From: Calliphora vicina
Lineage: Eukaryota; Arthropoda; Insecta; Diptera; Calliphoridae
NCBI RefSeq assembly: GCF_958450345.1
Contig: NC_088781.1
Span: forward strand, 71,621,240-71,685,239
Length of the DNA stretch: 64,000 nucleotides
Direction of reading: 5' to 3'
Shown here piece by piece: positions 1 through 11,072 of the stretch (its first letter is position 1; the number at the start of each line of letters is the position of its first letter). The notes beneath the pieces were generated by a model that was not told the DNA's origin, ran no database searches, and was given only the letters and a program-made list of their open reading frames with translations. Made by a program: the position numbers and the translations under genes.

Positions 1-440
1 AAAAATGTAATCATTCAAAACATATTTAAAGCTATTTTGTAATGGATTTGAATTAAGGAACATTTTAATGATTCTATAAGGAATGAATTCAATACATTTG
101 ATTCAATACAAATGAATTAAGCCTATGAATTAATTTATAATGAATTCATTAACGGAATGGTTAAGAGATACAGTTTAATTTTATTTCGAAAATGGTATTA
201 AGAATTAATTCTATCGAGTCTTTGCTTATAAGTGCATAAAGGTATTAAAAACAGATTTTTTACCAGCAACTAAACATTTTTGAGGTGTTTGGCAAATTTC
301 AAAAACAGATTGCTATTATACTCGACAACTCCTATCAGAACAAGTAAGAATGTTATATTCGTATTGAGTATTTAGGAAATTATATAAAAATTACTCCTAA
401 ATATTTAAAAACTGATTATTTTCTTCTTTTTTATAAAAAA
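1..440. other. AT-rich stretch without a recognised gene
   Basis: Very AT-rich, with no long open frame and no motif I recognise. It ends exactly where the Helitron-like repeat at 441 begins. Confidence 0.5.
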
Positions 441-846
441 CTAGCTGTCCCGGCAAACGTTGTTCTGCCATAGCTCATACAAAGTTTGAAGACTGCCACT
501 ATAATAGTACTCCAGATATGCAATAATAAATTTTTATTTTGTATGGGAGGTGCCACGCCCATTGTACCTATATAGGTCAATTGTGAATCTAAACCATCCA
601 GGGACAAACTCAAACACACAAAAAATGTCATCGAAATCGGCACAGCCGTTACGGAGGAGTTCAGTTACTAACACTCGTACAGAAGAATGCCATATCTCCG
701 GAACTACTATGCCAATTTCGTAAAAACTTCACATAAACCATCTACAGACCATCCCCAACGTACCCTGAAATTTTGGTTGAAATCGGTCGACCCGTTTTCG
801 CAGTTAGTGGTGACATCAAAATGTACATTTCTTTTTATATATAAGA
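441..846 (-). mobile_element. Non-autonomous Helitron-like element
   Basis: Read on the minus strand, it begins A|TC (TCTTATATATAAAAAG) at 846 and ends GCTAG|T at 441. These are the TC start, CTRR end and A|T insertion site typical of Helitrons. The body has the decayed, non-coding phrases common to this family, such as ACGGCTGTGCCGATTTCGAT. A related plus-strand copy lies at 8041-8310. No helicase coding sequence is present. The family assignment rests on termini and the second copy. Confidence 0.6.
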
Positions 847-1269
847 TTTCTAAATATGAATGTCAGTAGTTTGTAATCCGTATAATAGTATTTTTTAATA
901 TTATATTAAGAAGAAGAATTTTTATTTTTAAAATACTATTTCAAAAATAGTTCTTCAGATTGTTTTTATGTGAATATTGTTAAAAATTTACAATATTTAA
1001 TATTAATATATTAATATTAGTGGTTATTATGTCGAACGTTTTTTTCTGATTAATATTATTAATTATTATTTAGGCTCAAGTTCATTAAATTGATTTCCAT
1101 AGAAATACAATTTATTCTATTAAATTTTCATAATTCTAAAGAATACTGAAAAAATTATATTTAGACACACGGCAGAATGAGTATTCTGTCGTCCGTCGCG
1201 TCTACACGCATTTTTATTTTGTCCTCAAATAAATGTCGCGATCCGTCCAATATTGATAATATGTACTTA
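847..1269. other. AT-rich spacer, nothing recognised
   Basis: Low-complexity AT-rich DNA between a Helitron-like repeat and the terminal repeat of a Tc1-like relic. No supported coding or RNA feature was seen. Confidence 0.5.
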
Positions 1270-2035
1270 CAGTGCCGGACTTAAATATTCACACAGCATA
1301 CAGGTTTATCTTTAATCGTCCATATTTTTTAAACGAAGGCCCCAACATCCGTTCGGATTTCAACAAAAATATTTATTTACATATAACTTATGGAAATATA
1401 TCAGAAAAATAATTATCTAATGTTTCGAAGTTCGATTTTAAGGGGAACAAAAATATTCACACAGTTTCTAATTTATAATAGGAAAATAGTTTTTTTTAAT
1501 AGTTTAATATGTTGTGGAGTAGCCTATCTTTTTAATGACTTCTTTTAATCGTCTTGGCATTGAATCGATCAATTTTTGGTGACGCCAGCTCCAATATTTT
1601 GCCATTTTTGTAACAGGACTTCTTTAAGTTGAGTCTTACTAATAATATGGTTCTTTTCTACACGTTCGGCCAATTTATCCCACACATGTTCTATGGAATT
1701 CATGTTAGGTGATTGCGGAGGAGTCGGGAGAATGTGGGGAACATGATGCACTATTCATATTCGGACGTCATGGGCAGTGTGTTTGGAGTCATTGTACTGC
1801 TGAAAATAGAAACGTTCCCAAGCTTTAACTTTAGAGCGCATTGTAAGGTACACTGTTTTGTCCATTGAACCGTCGATGAAAACTAAGTTTCCTACACCAG
1901 ATGCAGCCATACAACCCCACAACATGACCCCTTATCCACCATGTTTGACAGTGTTTACTACATTGTTATTTTCCAATTCAGTGTTTGGCCTTCTCCAAAC
2001 TCTTACTCTGTCGTCCGATTGAAAAATACTTACAA
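1270..2035 (-). pseudogene. Tc1-like transposase relic
   Basis: A Tc1/mariner-type inverted terminal repeat (CAGTGCCGGACTTAAATATT) begins at 1270 beside a TA. On the minus strand the decayed transposase shows a segment like VRVWRRPN near 2000, VMLWGCMAASG near 1915, and an open C-terminal block at 1751-1569. That block contains PPQSPNMNSIEHVWDKL, where the E of IEHVWD is the third catalytic acid of the DDE triad. Several stops and frameshifts occur between blocks. The 5' part of the element is missing at about 2035, where LINE sequence begins. It is non-functional; subfamily placement is uncertain. Confidence 0.8.
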
Positions 2036-2272
2036 ACAATCTTACAAAAATAAATCTGAAAATTTCTGGAACTACATTGAAAATTATCTTCAGGTGTAGA
2101 TTAAATTCCAAATATAGTATTGAAGAATATACCTGAGATTATGATTTTCGAATATTGCAATCTGTTTAATAACATGTTAAATAATTCATACTTTCCTGTA
2201 AAATGGAAAGAAGCAAAAGTAATTGTTTTACCAAAGAAGGGTAGAGATTAGAGTAACCCAAAAATCAATAAT

Positions 2273-3832
2273 ATGATAAGCAATAAAACTTTTAGAGTAT
2301 GTCATCAAAGACACGAAGTCAAAAAAGTGTTCAGTATTACAAACGGATTACAACAGGGAACTGTGAACTCTCCTACTCTTTTTAATCTATTTATTTTAGA
2401 TCTGCTAAGCAGAATAGATAATATCATATCTTTTGCTGATGATATTGTAATATATCACGCTGATAGTACTATTGAAAAATAAATCACAATTTACAGAAAT
2501 CTTTTGACACTGTCGAAAAGTTTACGACTGATTGGAGTATGAAAATTAACACACAAAAGTGTGAGACAATTCTGTTTAGACCACCAGTAAATAAATGCAA
2601 TTATAACATAAGGAAAATTGGAAATCGTTTGGGATAAAATCTAATTTAAATAACACAATTATACCAAATAAAGAAGTTGTCAAATATTTGGGAGTACATT
2701 TAGACAAATTCTTGTATTTTAACAACCACGTTAATGAAACATTAAATAAAGCAAGAAAAGCTTTATTTATGTATAAATCTCTATTTTATTCGATATATAT
2801 AAAACCAAGAGTTAAAATTATTATGTACCAGGCATTAATTAGACCAATAATAACTTATGCATGCCCAATTTGGTTTAACATTTCGCCATCCTACATGGAA
2901 AAAATACGAGTGTTCGAAAGAAAATGTTTAAGAGCTTGTACGTCATTATTTGGATCACCACAAAGTAATTTTATAAAATATGTTTCAAATAAAAAATTGT
3001 ATAATATCGCAAATGTAATTAGAATTGATAATTTTTAGAGTATTCAAAACCGAAAACCGGTCAACCGGTTTTTTCATCTTTATAAACTCGACCGATTTCG
3101 GTTTTCTTTAACATTTCGGTTTTTTGAAAAACCGGTTTTTGTAAGACGGATAACCGGTTTAAATGAAATATATTTTCAAAAGCTCATTTAACCATATTTT
3201 TGAAAAACTTTGATACCATTTGTAAAAATATTGATTAATTATATAGAAAATTGTAGCATTTAACAATATTGCTTTAAGAATTCAAAAATTTTAAAGTAGC
3301 GTATTTTTCATATTGAATAAAAATTTAGTATAAACCGGTTAACCGGTTTTTTTAAAGACAAAAACCGAAACCGGATAATCGGTTTTTTTAAAAGATAAAA
3401 ATCAAAACCGGTTTTTTCAAAAACACACCTTTTCGGTTAAACCGGAAACCGGTTTCTTAATTTTGCCGGTTTTTTGGACACTCTAATAATTTTATTATAT
3501 ATTTAATAAGAAACAATATTTTAAGATGCACATCATGCTTAGAAAATAACTTAATATTGGCACCATACTATACAAATGAAGAATACATAATTAATACCTT
3601 GCAAACAGGATTTGTTCCACCGGAGGCTTTTTTATTCCTCGATAAAGCTAAATTAATACAAGATGAAAATTGCACCCCAGTCTTTTACCATAACTTTAGA
3701 CGGGCCAATATCAAAGCTATTAATTGCCCTCCAACATCAAGTAATACATTGAGGTATAATACTAGTATATCAAATATGGAACTTTGCACTTCGCAAAGAT
3801 CAAAAACCAAAAAATTTTGGTGGCTAAATTAA
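2273..3832 (+). pseudogene. Reverse transcriptase remnant of the Jockey-like LINE
   Basis: The block at 2273-2482 reads GLQQGTVNSPTLFNLFI followed by ISFADDIVIY, the FADD catalytic box of reverse transcriptase. After a stop and frame changes, 2688-3035 carries KYLGVHLD-type sequence and PIITYACPIWFN, typical of the RT C-terminal domain. The reading resumes after the insertion at 3036-3485 as NFIIYLIRNN and stays open to 3832. With the insert and one 8-bp target copy ignored, the frame is continuous across the junction. Stops upstream show it was already decaying or decayed independently. Confidence 0.8.
3036..3485. mobile_element. hAT-type miniature element rich in AACCGGTT
   Basis: Inverted ends TAGAGTATTC and (complement of GGACACTCTA) TAGAGTGTCC bound 450 bp. 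The flanks are an exact 8-bp direct repeat, ATAATTTT (3028-3035 and 3486-3493), the target-duplication length of hAT elements. The interior repeats AAACCGG/AACCGGTT palindromes many times and encodes nothing. It sits inside the LINE coding sequence. Confidence 0.85.
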
Positions 3833-4117
3833 TTTTTGAATACATATGCTTCTTCCACATTTTTGACCCTTTTAATAACCTCTATAACATATCTAAGTAA
3901 TGTTTTTTAACTTTTCATTACAAAAAAAAATTAAGTATTCTTCATTTGAAGTACATCAAGTATGAATTTTGTAAATAAAAATCACTTGTTTCTCTAATAA
4001 TACTCGAGAGCTCTATTAAGATACTTTGTATAATTAAAATTAATATTGTTAACTAGTGTTTATTATAGTTTAAGTTTTCAAAATGGTGAATAAATAAACA
4101 ATAAAAAAAAAACAAAA

Positions 4118-4385
4118 AAAACACGTATGTTTGGTTGTGTGTTGGTTTTTGTTTTGACAATAAAGCAACAAAACGTATGTTTGGATGTGCATGCTTTGCG
4201 TATTTTGTTTTTTTTTTGTGTTTTGTTTCTTTTGGCGTTGTTGTTGTTTTTTATACAATTAAACGTATGTTTGGATGTGTGTTGGTTTCATTGCCTTGCA
4301 TATTTTGTTTTTGTTTTTTCTTTTTGTGTTTTGTTTCGTTTGGCGTTGTTGTTGTTTTTTAGTGTTTTGTTTCGTTTGTAACTTC
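4118..4385. repeat. Imperfect T/G-rich tandem repeat of about 90 bp
   Basis: Three imperfect units start with the phrase ACGTATGTTTGG (near 4123, 4172, 4263). They share GTTTTGTTTCNTTTGGCG and GTTGTTGTTTTTTA blocks. Open frames here on both strands are composition artefacts of phenylalanine/cysteine-rich repeats. Confidence 0.7.
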
Positions 4386-4490
4386 TACAATTTTTAAGTG
4401 TTCTTGATAAATTTACGATGCTGTACGCTGAAAGTGGGCAATGTACATACATATATACTAATTATAAAAAATAATAATGCATCCACAACA

Positions 4491-4538
4491 ATGGTGAAAG
4501 GTATATAAGATTCGGCATAGCCGAATATAGCACTCTTA
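4491..4538. repeat. Hairpin repeat GATTCGGCATAGCCGAATATAG
   Basis: The phrase GGTATATAAGATTCGGC followed by a self-complementary ATTCGGC/GCCGAAT core recurs at 17260-17306. It marks an interspersed repeat family. The copy here is split after CTCTTA by the TIR element at 4539-5043; its remainder (TTACTTGTTT) resumes at 5044. Confidence 0.6.
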
Positions 4539-5043
4539 AGCGCACCATACACTATCAAAATACTCATCAAGCACTATGGTAGTATTAGTGAAAATGAGTT
4601 TGTATGTGTGACACCGACAACGCTTGATGGAAAATCAAAAACATTTTGATTTCTACCATGCTTGATGCCACTTTTTGATAGTGTATGGTGTTTTCTCATC
4701 AATCACGAAGTCATTTACAAAAATATTTCAAGGCGTGAGGTTGATGAGCGTGTCGGATGAAGAGAATAATTTTTTATATTACATATTTCACTTATTATTT
4801 TTGTTTTTTTTCTTTATTCTCAACATGTTCTCGTTATTGCAATTAAAGTTGCATCCGATATTGACATTTTTAAATACATGTTAGTGCAAATAAAAATTAA
4901 ATATAATTCCCGCTATTGGTGTTAACACCACAAAATCAAAAATAAAATGCAGATTGACGAGTCTTCAATCAAGTGTACATCAAAGCATCAAATTACACGT
5001 ACACGAAAGTGACATCAAGCATTTTGATAGTGTATGGTGCCCT
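4539..5043. mobile_element. Miniature TIR element with TTA target duplication (PIF/Harbinger-like)
   Basis: Inverted repeats AGCGCACCATACACTATC (left) and AGGGCACCATACACTATC (complement of right end) bound 505 bp, flanked by TTA at 4536-4538 and 5044-5046. A 3-bp TTA/TWA duplication is characteristic of PIF/Harbinger. A further internal copy of TGATAGTGTATGGTG occurs near 4676. There is no transposase. It lies within a copy of the GATTCGGC hairpin repeat. Confidence 0.65.
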
Positions 5044-5046
5044 TTA

Positions 5047-6310
5047 CTTGTTTATACATTAAACAGTATGATCTGTTTAATTTTTTTTACTGCAGAAGGA
5101 GAATATGTCTAATAATATTTTTACTTTTCTGATTTTATCATAAAAAATTATTCTAAATCTTTAGATAATACAATTGAATTGAAATTATTAAAAAATGTAT
5201 GTAAAAAAGATAAACATTTCCGTATAATTTTATAATATTTGTGAACATGTTCTTATTCTGAATGAATAAAGTTTAGAAAAACTCGTGTTCGATAAATAAT
5301 ATTTAATAAAAAAAATCATTTCAATTATGAATTTCCTTTTTCAACCAAAGTTAAGAAGTAGTCTGACTTCTCTATTTTTCAATTGTCGATTAAATATAGT
5401 TCAATTCACGTTAATTCTTTAACACACAGAATTTTATAATTTTATTTTAGACTTCTAGCTCATTTTAATTTCCGATTATTGTTAATTTTACCATAGTAAT
5501 ATTCGTTTTGTTTGAATAAAAAGATTTTTAGTTCAAAATCCAAACAAAGCCAAAACAAATACAATAAAATTCCAAAATTGTTTATTAAGTTCAATTATAC
5601 CTACAAATTTTAATATAATTTAATAAATAAACATTTAATAAATATATTATTAAATTGTTCAAAATTTAGTTCTTTTCGCGATTTGTTTTCATTATTTAGC
5701 GATTTTTAATTTAAGATATAGCAACACTACTTTTGCGATAACACATGATGCAGCAGCTGTTATTTGACGCTGTTTGACCTTGCAAATGAATTGCAAGATC
5801 AAATAAAAAATTACACAAAATGGATGAAAATATTTGCTGTTTAGTGGTCACACATTGGTCAAATTTATTATCGGCAAATAAATTTGTTTGATCAAATTCA
5901 GCTGTTTTCTTGTTTGCCATGCAAAAATATTTCATGTTCAAACTAGAAACATAAAATATTTGACGTTTAAATAAAAGTACTGAAATTTCACAATTCTTTT
6001 AATTGTAAAGCAAAATCTACTAATATATTAATTTCTAGAAATGTCTTCTTTATTGATGAAAGAAATTAAAGTTTTTTTGCAGCTTTATTTAATAATTATT
6101 TAGAAAAAATATTACCATAAATGTGACCACAAGACAAATATATTTTCCCCTTCGTGTGTTTGATAGTATTTCAGTGTAGTTTGATTAAACAAATATGGCA
6201 AATAAATGTTTACAGTGTGACCACAAAATCAACCCATGAATTATTTGATGTAGTTTTGATCAAACACATGAAACATCTTGTGTCAAATAATTTGCGTAGT
6301 CTGACCCTAC
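5047..6310. other. Non-coding stretch, no gene recognised
   Basis: AT-rich sequence. From about 5710 to 6313 there are scattered phrases such as GTGACCACA and TTTGATCAAA in both orientations, suggesting a decayed non-autonomous repeat. No clean terminal repeats or target duplication could be defined. Confidence 0.4.
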
Positions 6311-6400
6311 CTTAATGTACATTTTCGCAAACTCTAAAACTTTTTAAGGTATTTCGTACATTTTGTAGCGAATGTGTATGTGTACAGTACATGAAGATGT
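6311..6400 (+). repeat. Leader-like repeat shared with 31848-31925
   Basis: CGCAAACTCTAAAA...TTTTTAAGG...TGTAGCGAATGTGTATG then TGTACAGTACATGAAGATG matches a stretch immediately before the gag ORF of the CsRn1-like element at 31.9 kb. It could be a fragment of that family's untranslated leader or an unrelated repeat into which both inserted. Confidence 0.5.
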
Positions 6401-6599
6401 ACAGTACAATACACTGTATGTTACTTCTGTATGGAAGTACTAGACTTGCCACCTTTTGAAATTTCCAAAACGGGACAGCACTAAATGATCTGGGAAAAAT
6501 TCAAATAAATTCGTTTATAATTATTGTCCTATTTTATTTATTAAAGTCAATAATCTAGACTTTAAAAAAACATAAACGTAAATAAAATAGGAATAGTTA

Positions 6600-7780
6600 A
6601 TATTATAGGAATATGTTTATTTGTTTGTGACTTATAGCAGAATAAACCACTGGACCGATGGTCTTGAAATTTGTTATGTATGTTCCCCTATATCTGGATG
6701 GACCAATAGGCTATTTTAAAAATTCAAGTGTTCGTCGCACTTCCCATACAAAGTAAATAGTTATTAAGGGTACTCATTTAAACGCTTAAGTTTCCCATTT
6801 GTGCAAATGGGCAATTTTGCGCAACATGTTTCATGAACCCACCTTTTCAATTTTGTGCAAGTTTATACAGAAAATTTATATTTGTCAAATAAAAATACAT
6901 AAATTCAACAAAAGCTTTAATAATTTTTTTTCAAATTGTATAAATTTTAATTTTAAAATGTTGAATGAAAGTTAAATCTTTGGAACAAACGGTGGTATAC
7001 ATAGTTTGGAGGACTTTGTTTATGTTCTAGCTGTTGGTTAATGTTTTCATACACAATGTCATTTAATACAATCATTCTGTTCCAAAGTTACACAATTTTC
7101 ACATGCACAATATTTTTATATTTTATTTGATTTTTATTTCTTATAAATAAAAGTAAACAAAAGCAGCTGATTCATCAAATGCACAATAAATTCAAGTTTG
7201 CGAGTCTAAATTGTCGCGCAAACTTATCGGAGTTGTGCAAACGAATTTCCATACATTTTTTGACATTTCATTTGCGAGAGTGTAAAAATGCACAGATTGC
7301 ACAGTTTGCGAGGCTTTTAAGCGTTTACATGAGGACCCTTATTATGTAATATCTGATGAACTATAACTGTGAAAGCCGCAAAACTTCGCAGAATTTACTT
7401 CGGTATAATTGTGCGCATCTTCGCTAAAAATGGGCGTGACACATACAAAGTAAATAGTTATTTTCGAATATCTGGAGAACTATAACTGTGAAACTATTCT
7501 ACATAGTTTGGGTGAATATGGTATTGTGTTAGTGGGCGTGGCACCTCTCATACAAAGTAAATACATAATTTCGAATATCTGGAGTACTATAATTGTAATG
7601 TATTTAAACTAAGTATGAATCAAATTCTAATTATTGTACGGAGTTTAGCTAAAAATGGTCTGGATCGGAACAGTGGGTGTGGCACTTTCCATTCAAAGTA
7701 CATAGTCAATTTTAAATATCTGGATAATTAAGACTGCGAGATTTTCAAACTTTGTCTGAAAATTTATTTTTTATAATTTT
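6600..7780 (+). mobile_element. Degenerate Helitron-like or similar interspersed repeat, interrupted
   Basis: The sequence repeats phrases such as CATACAAAGTAAATAGTTATT, TCTGGAGNACTATAACTGTG and 'accgatggtcttgaaatttg', typical of decayed non-autonomous Helitrons in this window. There are at least four imperfect internal repeats about 120-150 bp apart. No convincing ends are visible. It is interrupted by the element at 6767-7339. Confidence 0.4.
6767..7339. mobile_element. 573-bp TIR element with TATTA flanks
   Basis: Inverted ends AGGGTACTCATTTAAACGCT and (complement of the right end) AGGGTCCTCATGTAAACGCT. Both flanks read TATTA (6762-6766 and 7340-7344). The interior repeats TTGTGCAA/TTTGCGCAA words in both orientations and has no open frame. 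The uninterrupted host repeat would read AGTTATTATGTAATATC. Superfamily is unresolved because the TA within TATTA could also be the true duplication. Confidence 0.6.
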
Positions 7781-8040
7781 ATCTAATTTGTTTCAAAAAA
7801 TAGTTTATAAAATCTTTCACATTTTTTTTATTTTACTACGATAAACTTTAATAAAGTTTAATTATTTCAGTCCATAATTTTGAATTTATATTTTTAATCA
7901 ATTTTATCAGCTTTTATTAAATCTTTATTTGAAGTAATAAATTCAACAAATTTAGCACATCTTAGCTCTGAAATTGGAATGGACCAACTAGAACGATTAT
8001 CGTGCCATTTATGTTTCATGAATGTATACTGTAAACATTA

Positions 8041-8310
8041 TCTTCTTCTTTATTTATATAATTCTTCTGTACGTCTGTTAGTTACTGAACTCCTCCTTAA
8101 CGGCTGGGCCGATTTCGATGAAATTTGTTGTGTGTGTTTGAGTGAGTCCCTGGATGGTTTAGATTCACAATTGACCTATATAGGTACAATGGGCATGGCA
8201 CCTCCGATACAAAGTAAAAATTTATTAATGCATATCTGGAGTACTATTATAGTGGGAGTCTTCAAACTTTGTGGGAGCTATGGCAGAACAACGTTTGCCG
8301 GTACAGCTAG
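8041..8310 (+). mobile_element. Non-autonomous Helitron-like element
   Basis: It starts A|TC at 8041 (TCTTCTTCTTTATTTATATA) and ends GTACAGCTAG|T at 8310. The body is nearly the complement of the element at 441-846, for example GACCTATATAGGTACAATGG. Apparent open frames through it are shadows of this repeat. Confidence 0.6.
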
Positions 8311-8411
8311 TTTAATATATAATTGAATGAGTTTTTTCGGAACTCATAGAAGTTAACGCACTAAAGGTTTATAAAACAGATTTTGTATGAAAATTTTATT
8401 TTATAAAGCTT

Positions 8412-8885
8412 TTATAAATTTAAAATATGAACTGTTCGTCCCCGATTTAATCGGGGCCATATCGTCCTGGTTATAGTGCATGTGGGCTCACATTCCCATC
8501 TTGCCTGAGCGAGCTCATAGTAGAAGTTACTAATTTGTAGCTTGCATTTGGATAACGGAATCCCACATAGGAAATCTATGTCTCCGTCAGGTAACATGGC
8601 GCCTTTTTTCGCCAGATCATCTGCAACACAGTTGCCCATAGTATCCCCGTGTCCCCGTACCCCCTTGAGTACGACTTTTGAATGTCTCGCCATCCTGTTT
8701 AAGGATGCCCGGCATTCCTGGACTAAATTAGATGTTGTGTATACACCTGTTAGGGATTTTATAGCGGCCTGACTGTCAGTGTATATACAAATATCCCTGT
8801 CTGATATCTTGTTATAACTAAGCCAGTTAGCCGCCGTTTTGATGGCTGATATTTCAGCCTGAATAATTCTACATTCATTCGGAAG
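8412..8885 (-). pseudogene. Ribonuclease H domain of the LOA-like element
   Basis: The frame starting near 8885 gives IIQAEISAIKTAANWL (catalytic E), then DICIYTDSQAAIKSL (catalytic D of TDSQAA), then KGVRGHGDTMGNCVADDLA, where the final H...N...D set matches the HGxxGN..AD signature. It continues to a stop at 8412. The first catalytic Asp (DGS strand) is missing because of the deletion that fuses this region to the RT. This frame is shifted relative to the RT reading frame. Confidence 0.8.
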
Positions 8886-10129
8886 TCTAAAAGATAACCT
8901 AAGTATTTTGCATTGTCCGATAATGTTAGTTCAACACCATTTAATAGGGGAAGCGAGAAATGAGGAATCTTGTACCTCCTTGTGAACAGTACAAGTTCAG
9001 TTTTGCCTGGGTTTACACTCAGTCCACTGTCCGTACTCCACCGACTTAGTATACTGAGTGCGTTTTCCAGGCGTTGTGATATCGTGTTCAAGTGGATCCC
9101 AGAGACTGCCACCGCGACGTCATCCGCGTAGGCGACAGTTTTATAACCTAAGAGATCCAATTTCCTGAGCAGACAATTTATGGTCAGATTCCACAGAAGT
9201 GGTGATAAGACGCCTCCCTGAGGTGTACCCCTAGTGGCCATTCTCGTGATCATTGCCGTTCCCTTTTCGGAGCGAATGATCCTGTATCGTAGAAGGTTCG
9301 TGATGAACCTTACAGTTGATTGGTCTAGACCTAGATCCTGTAGAGCTGAAACAATAGTTGCAGATTCTACGTTATTGAAGGCTCCTTCTATATCCAGAAA
9401 GGCCACTAAAGAGAAATTACCAAATTCAAGGGATTTCTCAATATATCCCACTAAGGAGTGAAGTGCTGTCTCAACAGATTTGCCTTTCATGTAGGCGTGT
9501 TGAGAAGGAGATAATGATCCTTGTTTCAAAGACACGCGTATGTGGATGTCGATGATTCTTTCAAGGGTTTTCAGCAAGAATGATGATAGACTTATCGGTC
9601 TGAAATCTTTTGCTTTGGTGTGTGACACTTTCCCTCCTTTCGGAATGAATGTCACACTGCATCCGGTCCACCGTTGTGGTATGTACGACCATACAAGACA
9701 GGCATGATAAATAGCTATCAGCCAAGGAGTGACTAGATCTATATTATTCTGTAGATCAGCTGGTATTATGCCATCTGGGCCCTGAGACTTGTAAGAGTCA
9801 AAACTCCGTATGGCCCATTTTATCAAATGTTCGTCAATTATAATTGACGGAGTTGTCCGATTGTTCGGTTGGGATGCACTAGCCATGTCTGCAGGCAAGT
9901 TCCCCGGAAAATGAGTGTCCATGAGTACCTCTAGTGTCTCACGTCCATCAGTAGTCCACCTACCATCCTGTTTCTGAATATAACCTTGAACAGTTGGTGT
10001 TTTCGACAAGATCTTGCGTAGACGATTTGTCTCAGAGGAACTTTCGACGCCGCTGCAGAAATTCCTCCAGGACTTACGTTTCGCGCTTCTGGCCTGATTC
10101 TTAAATTTGTTCAACATAGACTTGTACAT
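8759..10129 (-). pseudogene. Reverse transcriptase of the LOA-like element
   Basis: The open frame of 456 codons covers the pre-RT linker and the RT fingers and palm: SQGPDGIIPADLQ, VTFIPKGGKVSHTKAKDFRP, FLDIEGAFNNV (first catalytic Asp), GTPQGGVLSPLLWNL, YADDVAVAV (catalytic DD) and GLSVNPGKTELVLF. At YLGYLLDFRM the frame runs into RNase H DNA in the wrong frame, marking a deletion of the RT thumb/C-terminal region. The first methionine is internal: endonuclease sequence lies upstream. The catalytic residues survive but the protein would be truncated and chimeric. Confidence 0.85.
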
Positions 10130-10437
10130 TGACCAGTTGCCTGATCTTTTCGCCTCGTTGAATAGTTTACGACAACTACGCCTAGTGTTCGCTATGTCTA
10201 AAGACCACCATGGAGGTCTTACCTTTCATCTGCGTGCAGATGGAGTGCATGTACGTCTCGTGGCCTCACTAAGAGAAAGTGTGAGCTTTTCCACAGCGCT
10301 TTCAATGTCCCTAGTGTCACCTATAAGAGGGGGTGAGGGAAGTAAACCATCAAGGATCCGCCTGTGATCATCCCATTTGGTTTTCCTCCTATTTAGAAAA
10401 GGCTTTTCCTTTTCAACCTCCAATTCTATTAAGAATG

Positions 10438-10919
10438 TCAGATACCTATGATCAGACAGAGAGCAATCATCTCCTTCCAATTCCTTATGAGTTGCGAGTG
10501 GCTTGCACTGACAAGCGTAATGTCCAGAACTTCTTGCCTATTTGCTACCACGAAAGTAGGTTCTGAACCTCGATTGACAACTACCAGATTAAAGTCTAAT
10601 ATGAAGTCTAGAATGTACTCACCTCGTTCGTTAATATCTGAGCTACCCCAGATTGTATGGTGAGCATTTGCGTCAGCTCCGATAATTACCGGAGTTCTGG
10701 CCGGGTTTGCGGCACGCATCATATTAGAACCAGGTTGTTTGGTGGTGGTTCAACCTGGTCGTGCGCCATATAGCTTGAGAGCAGCCACACCTTACCTGCA
10801 CCTGTCTCCCAAGCAGCAGCTACTGTATCTTCATCGCTATAATCAGAAAGAATGAAGATATTAAGATGGTTCTTAGCCAAAATGCAAGATCGTATTTTAC
10901 CTGTGCGTCTTATGTACAA
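10438..10919 (-). pseudogene. AP-type endonuclease remnant of the LOA-like element
   Basis: The frame at 10722-10438 reads VIIGADANAHHTIWGSSDIN then ERGEYILDFI and VLDITLVSAS, the D-x-N-A-H and LDIT motifs of the endonuclease/exonuclease/phosphatase fold of LINEs. Further fragments of the same domain lie upstream in another frame (10919-10719). A frame break near 10440 separates it from ..LSDHRYLTF (10480), the SDH motif containing the catalytic histidine. Confidence 0.8.
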
Positions 10920-11072
10920 AAGTTTGTACTCTTTGGATCATATATGACCTTAACGTCGACGTCTTCTGGGTCTGATTCCAGAAGAACATCTTCATCCTCC
11001 ACATCGTCCCGAGTACAGAATAGGTCCCCAACCATACTGGAGTGTGATTGGGTCTCCATTTTGTCCTCAGAG

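Larger units (their letters stand above)
2036..4117 (+). mobile_element. Jockey-like non-LTR retrotransposon, 5'-truncated
   Basis: The element runs from reverse transcriptase remnants (near 2040) to an A-rich tail at about 4105-4117. The coding part has the RT core, a thumb/C-terminal region, and a stop at 3832, followed by a 3' untranslated stretch of about 270 bp. It lacks the endonuclease and ORF1, as expected of 5' truncation. It is interrupted by a 450-bp hAT-type element at 3036-3485. The clade call (Jockey-like) is from RT wording, not phylogeny. Confidence 0.75.

Noticed and set aside
687..869. 60-codon ORF on the plus strand
   Set aside because: Lies antisense within a non-coding Helitron-like repeat.
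4127..4381. Overlapping Phe/Cys/Leu-rich open frames that look like a membrane peptide
   Set aside because: They fall entirely in T/G-rich tandem repeats, exist in two overlapping frames, and have no splice or start context.
10107..10566. Plus-strand ORFs of 77-86 codons
   Set aside because: Shadows opposite the endonuclease/RT frames of the minus-strand LINE.
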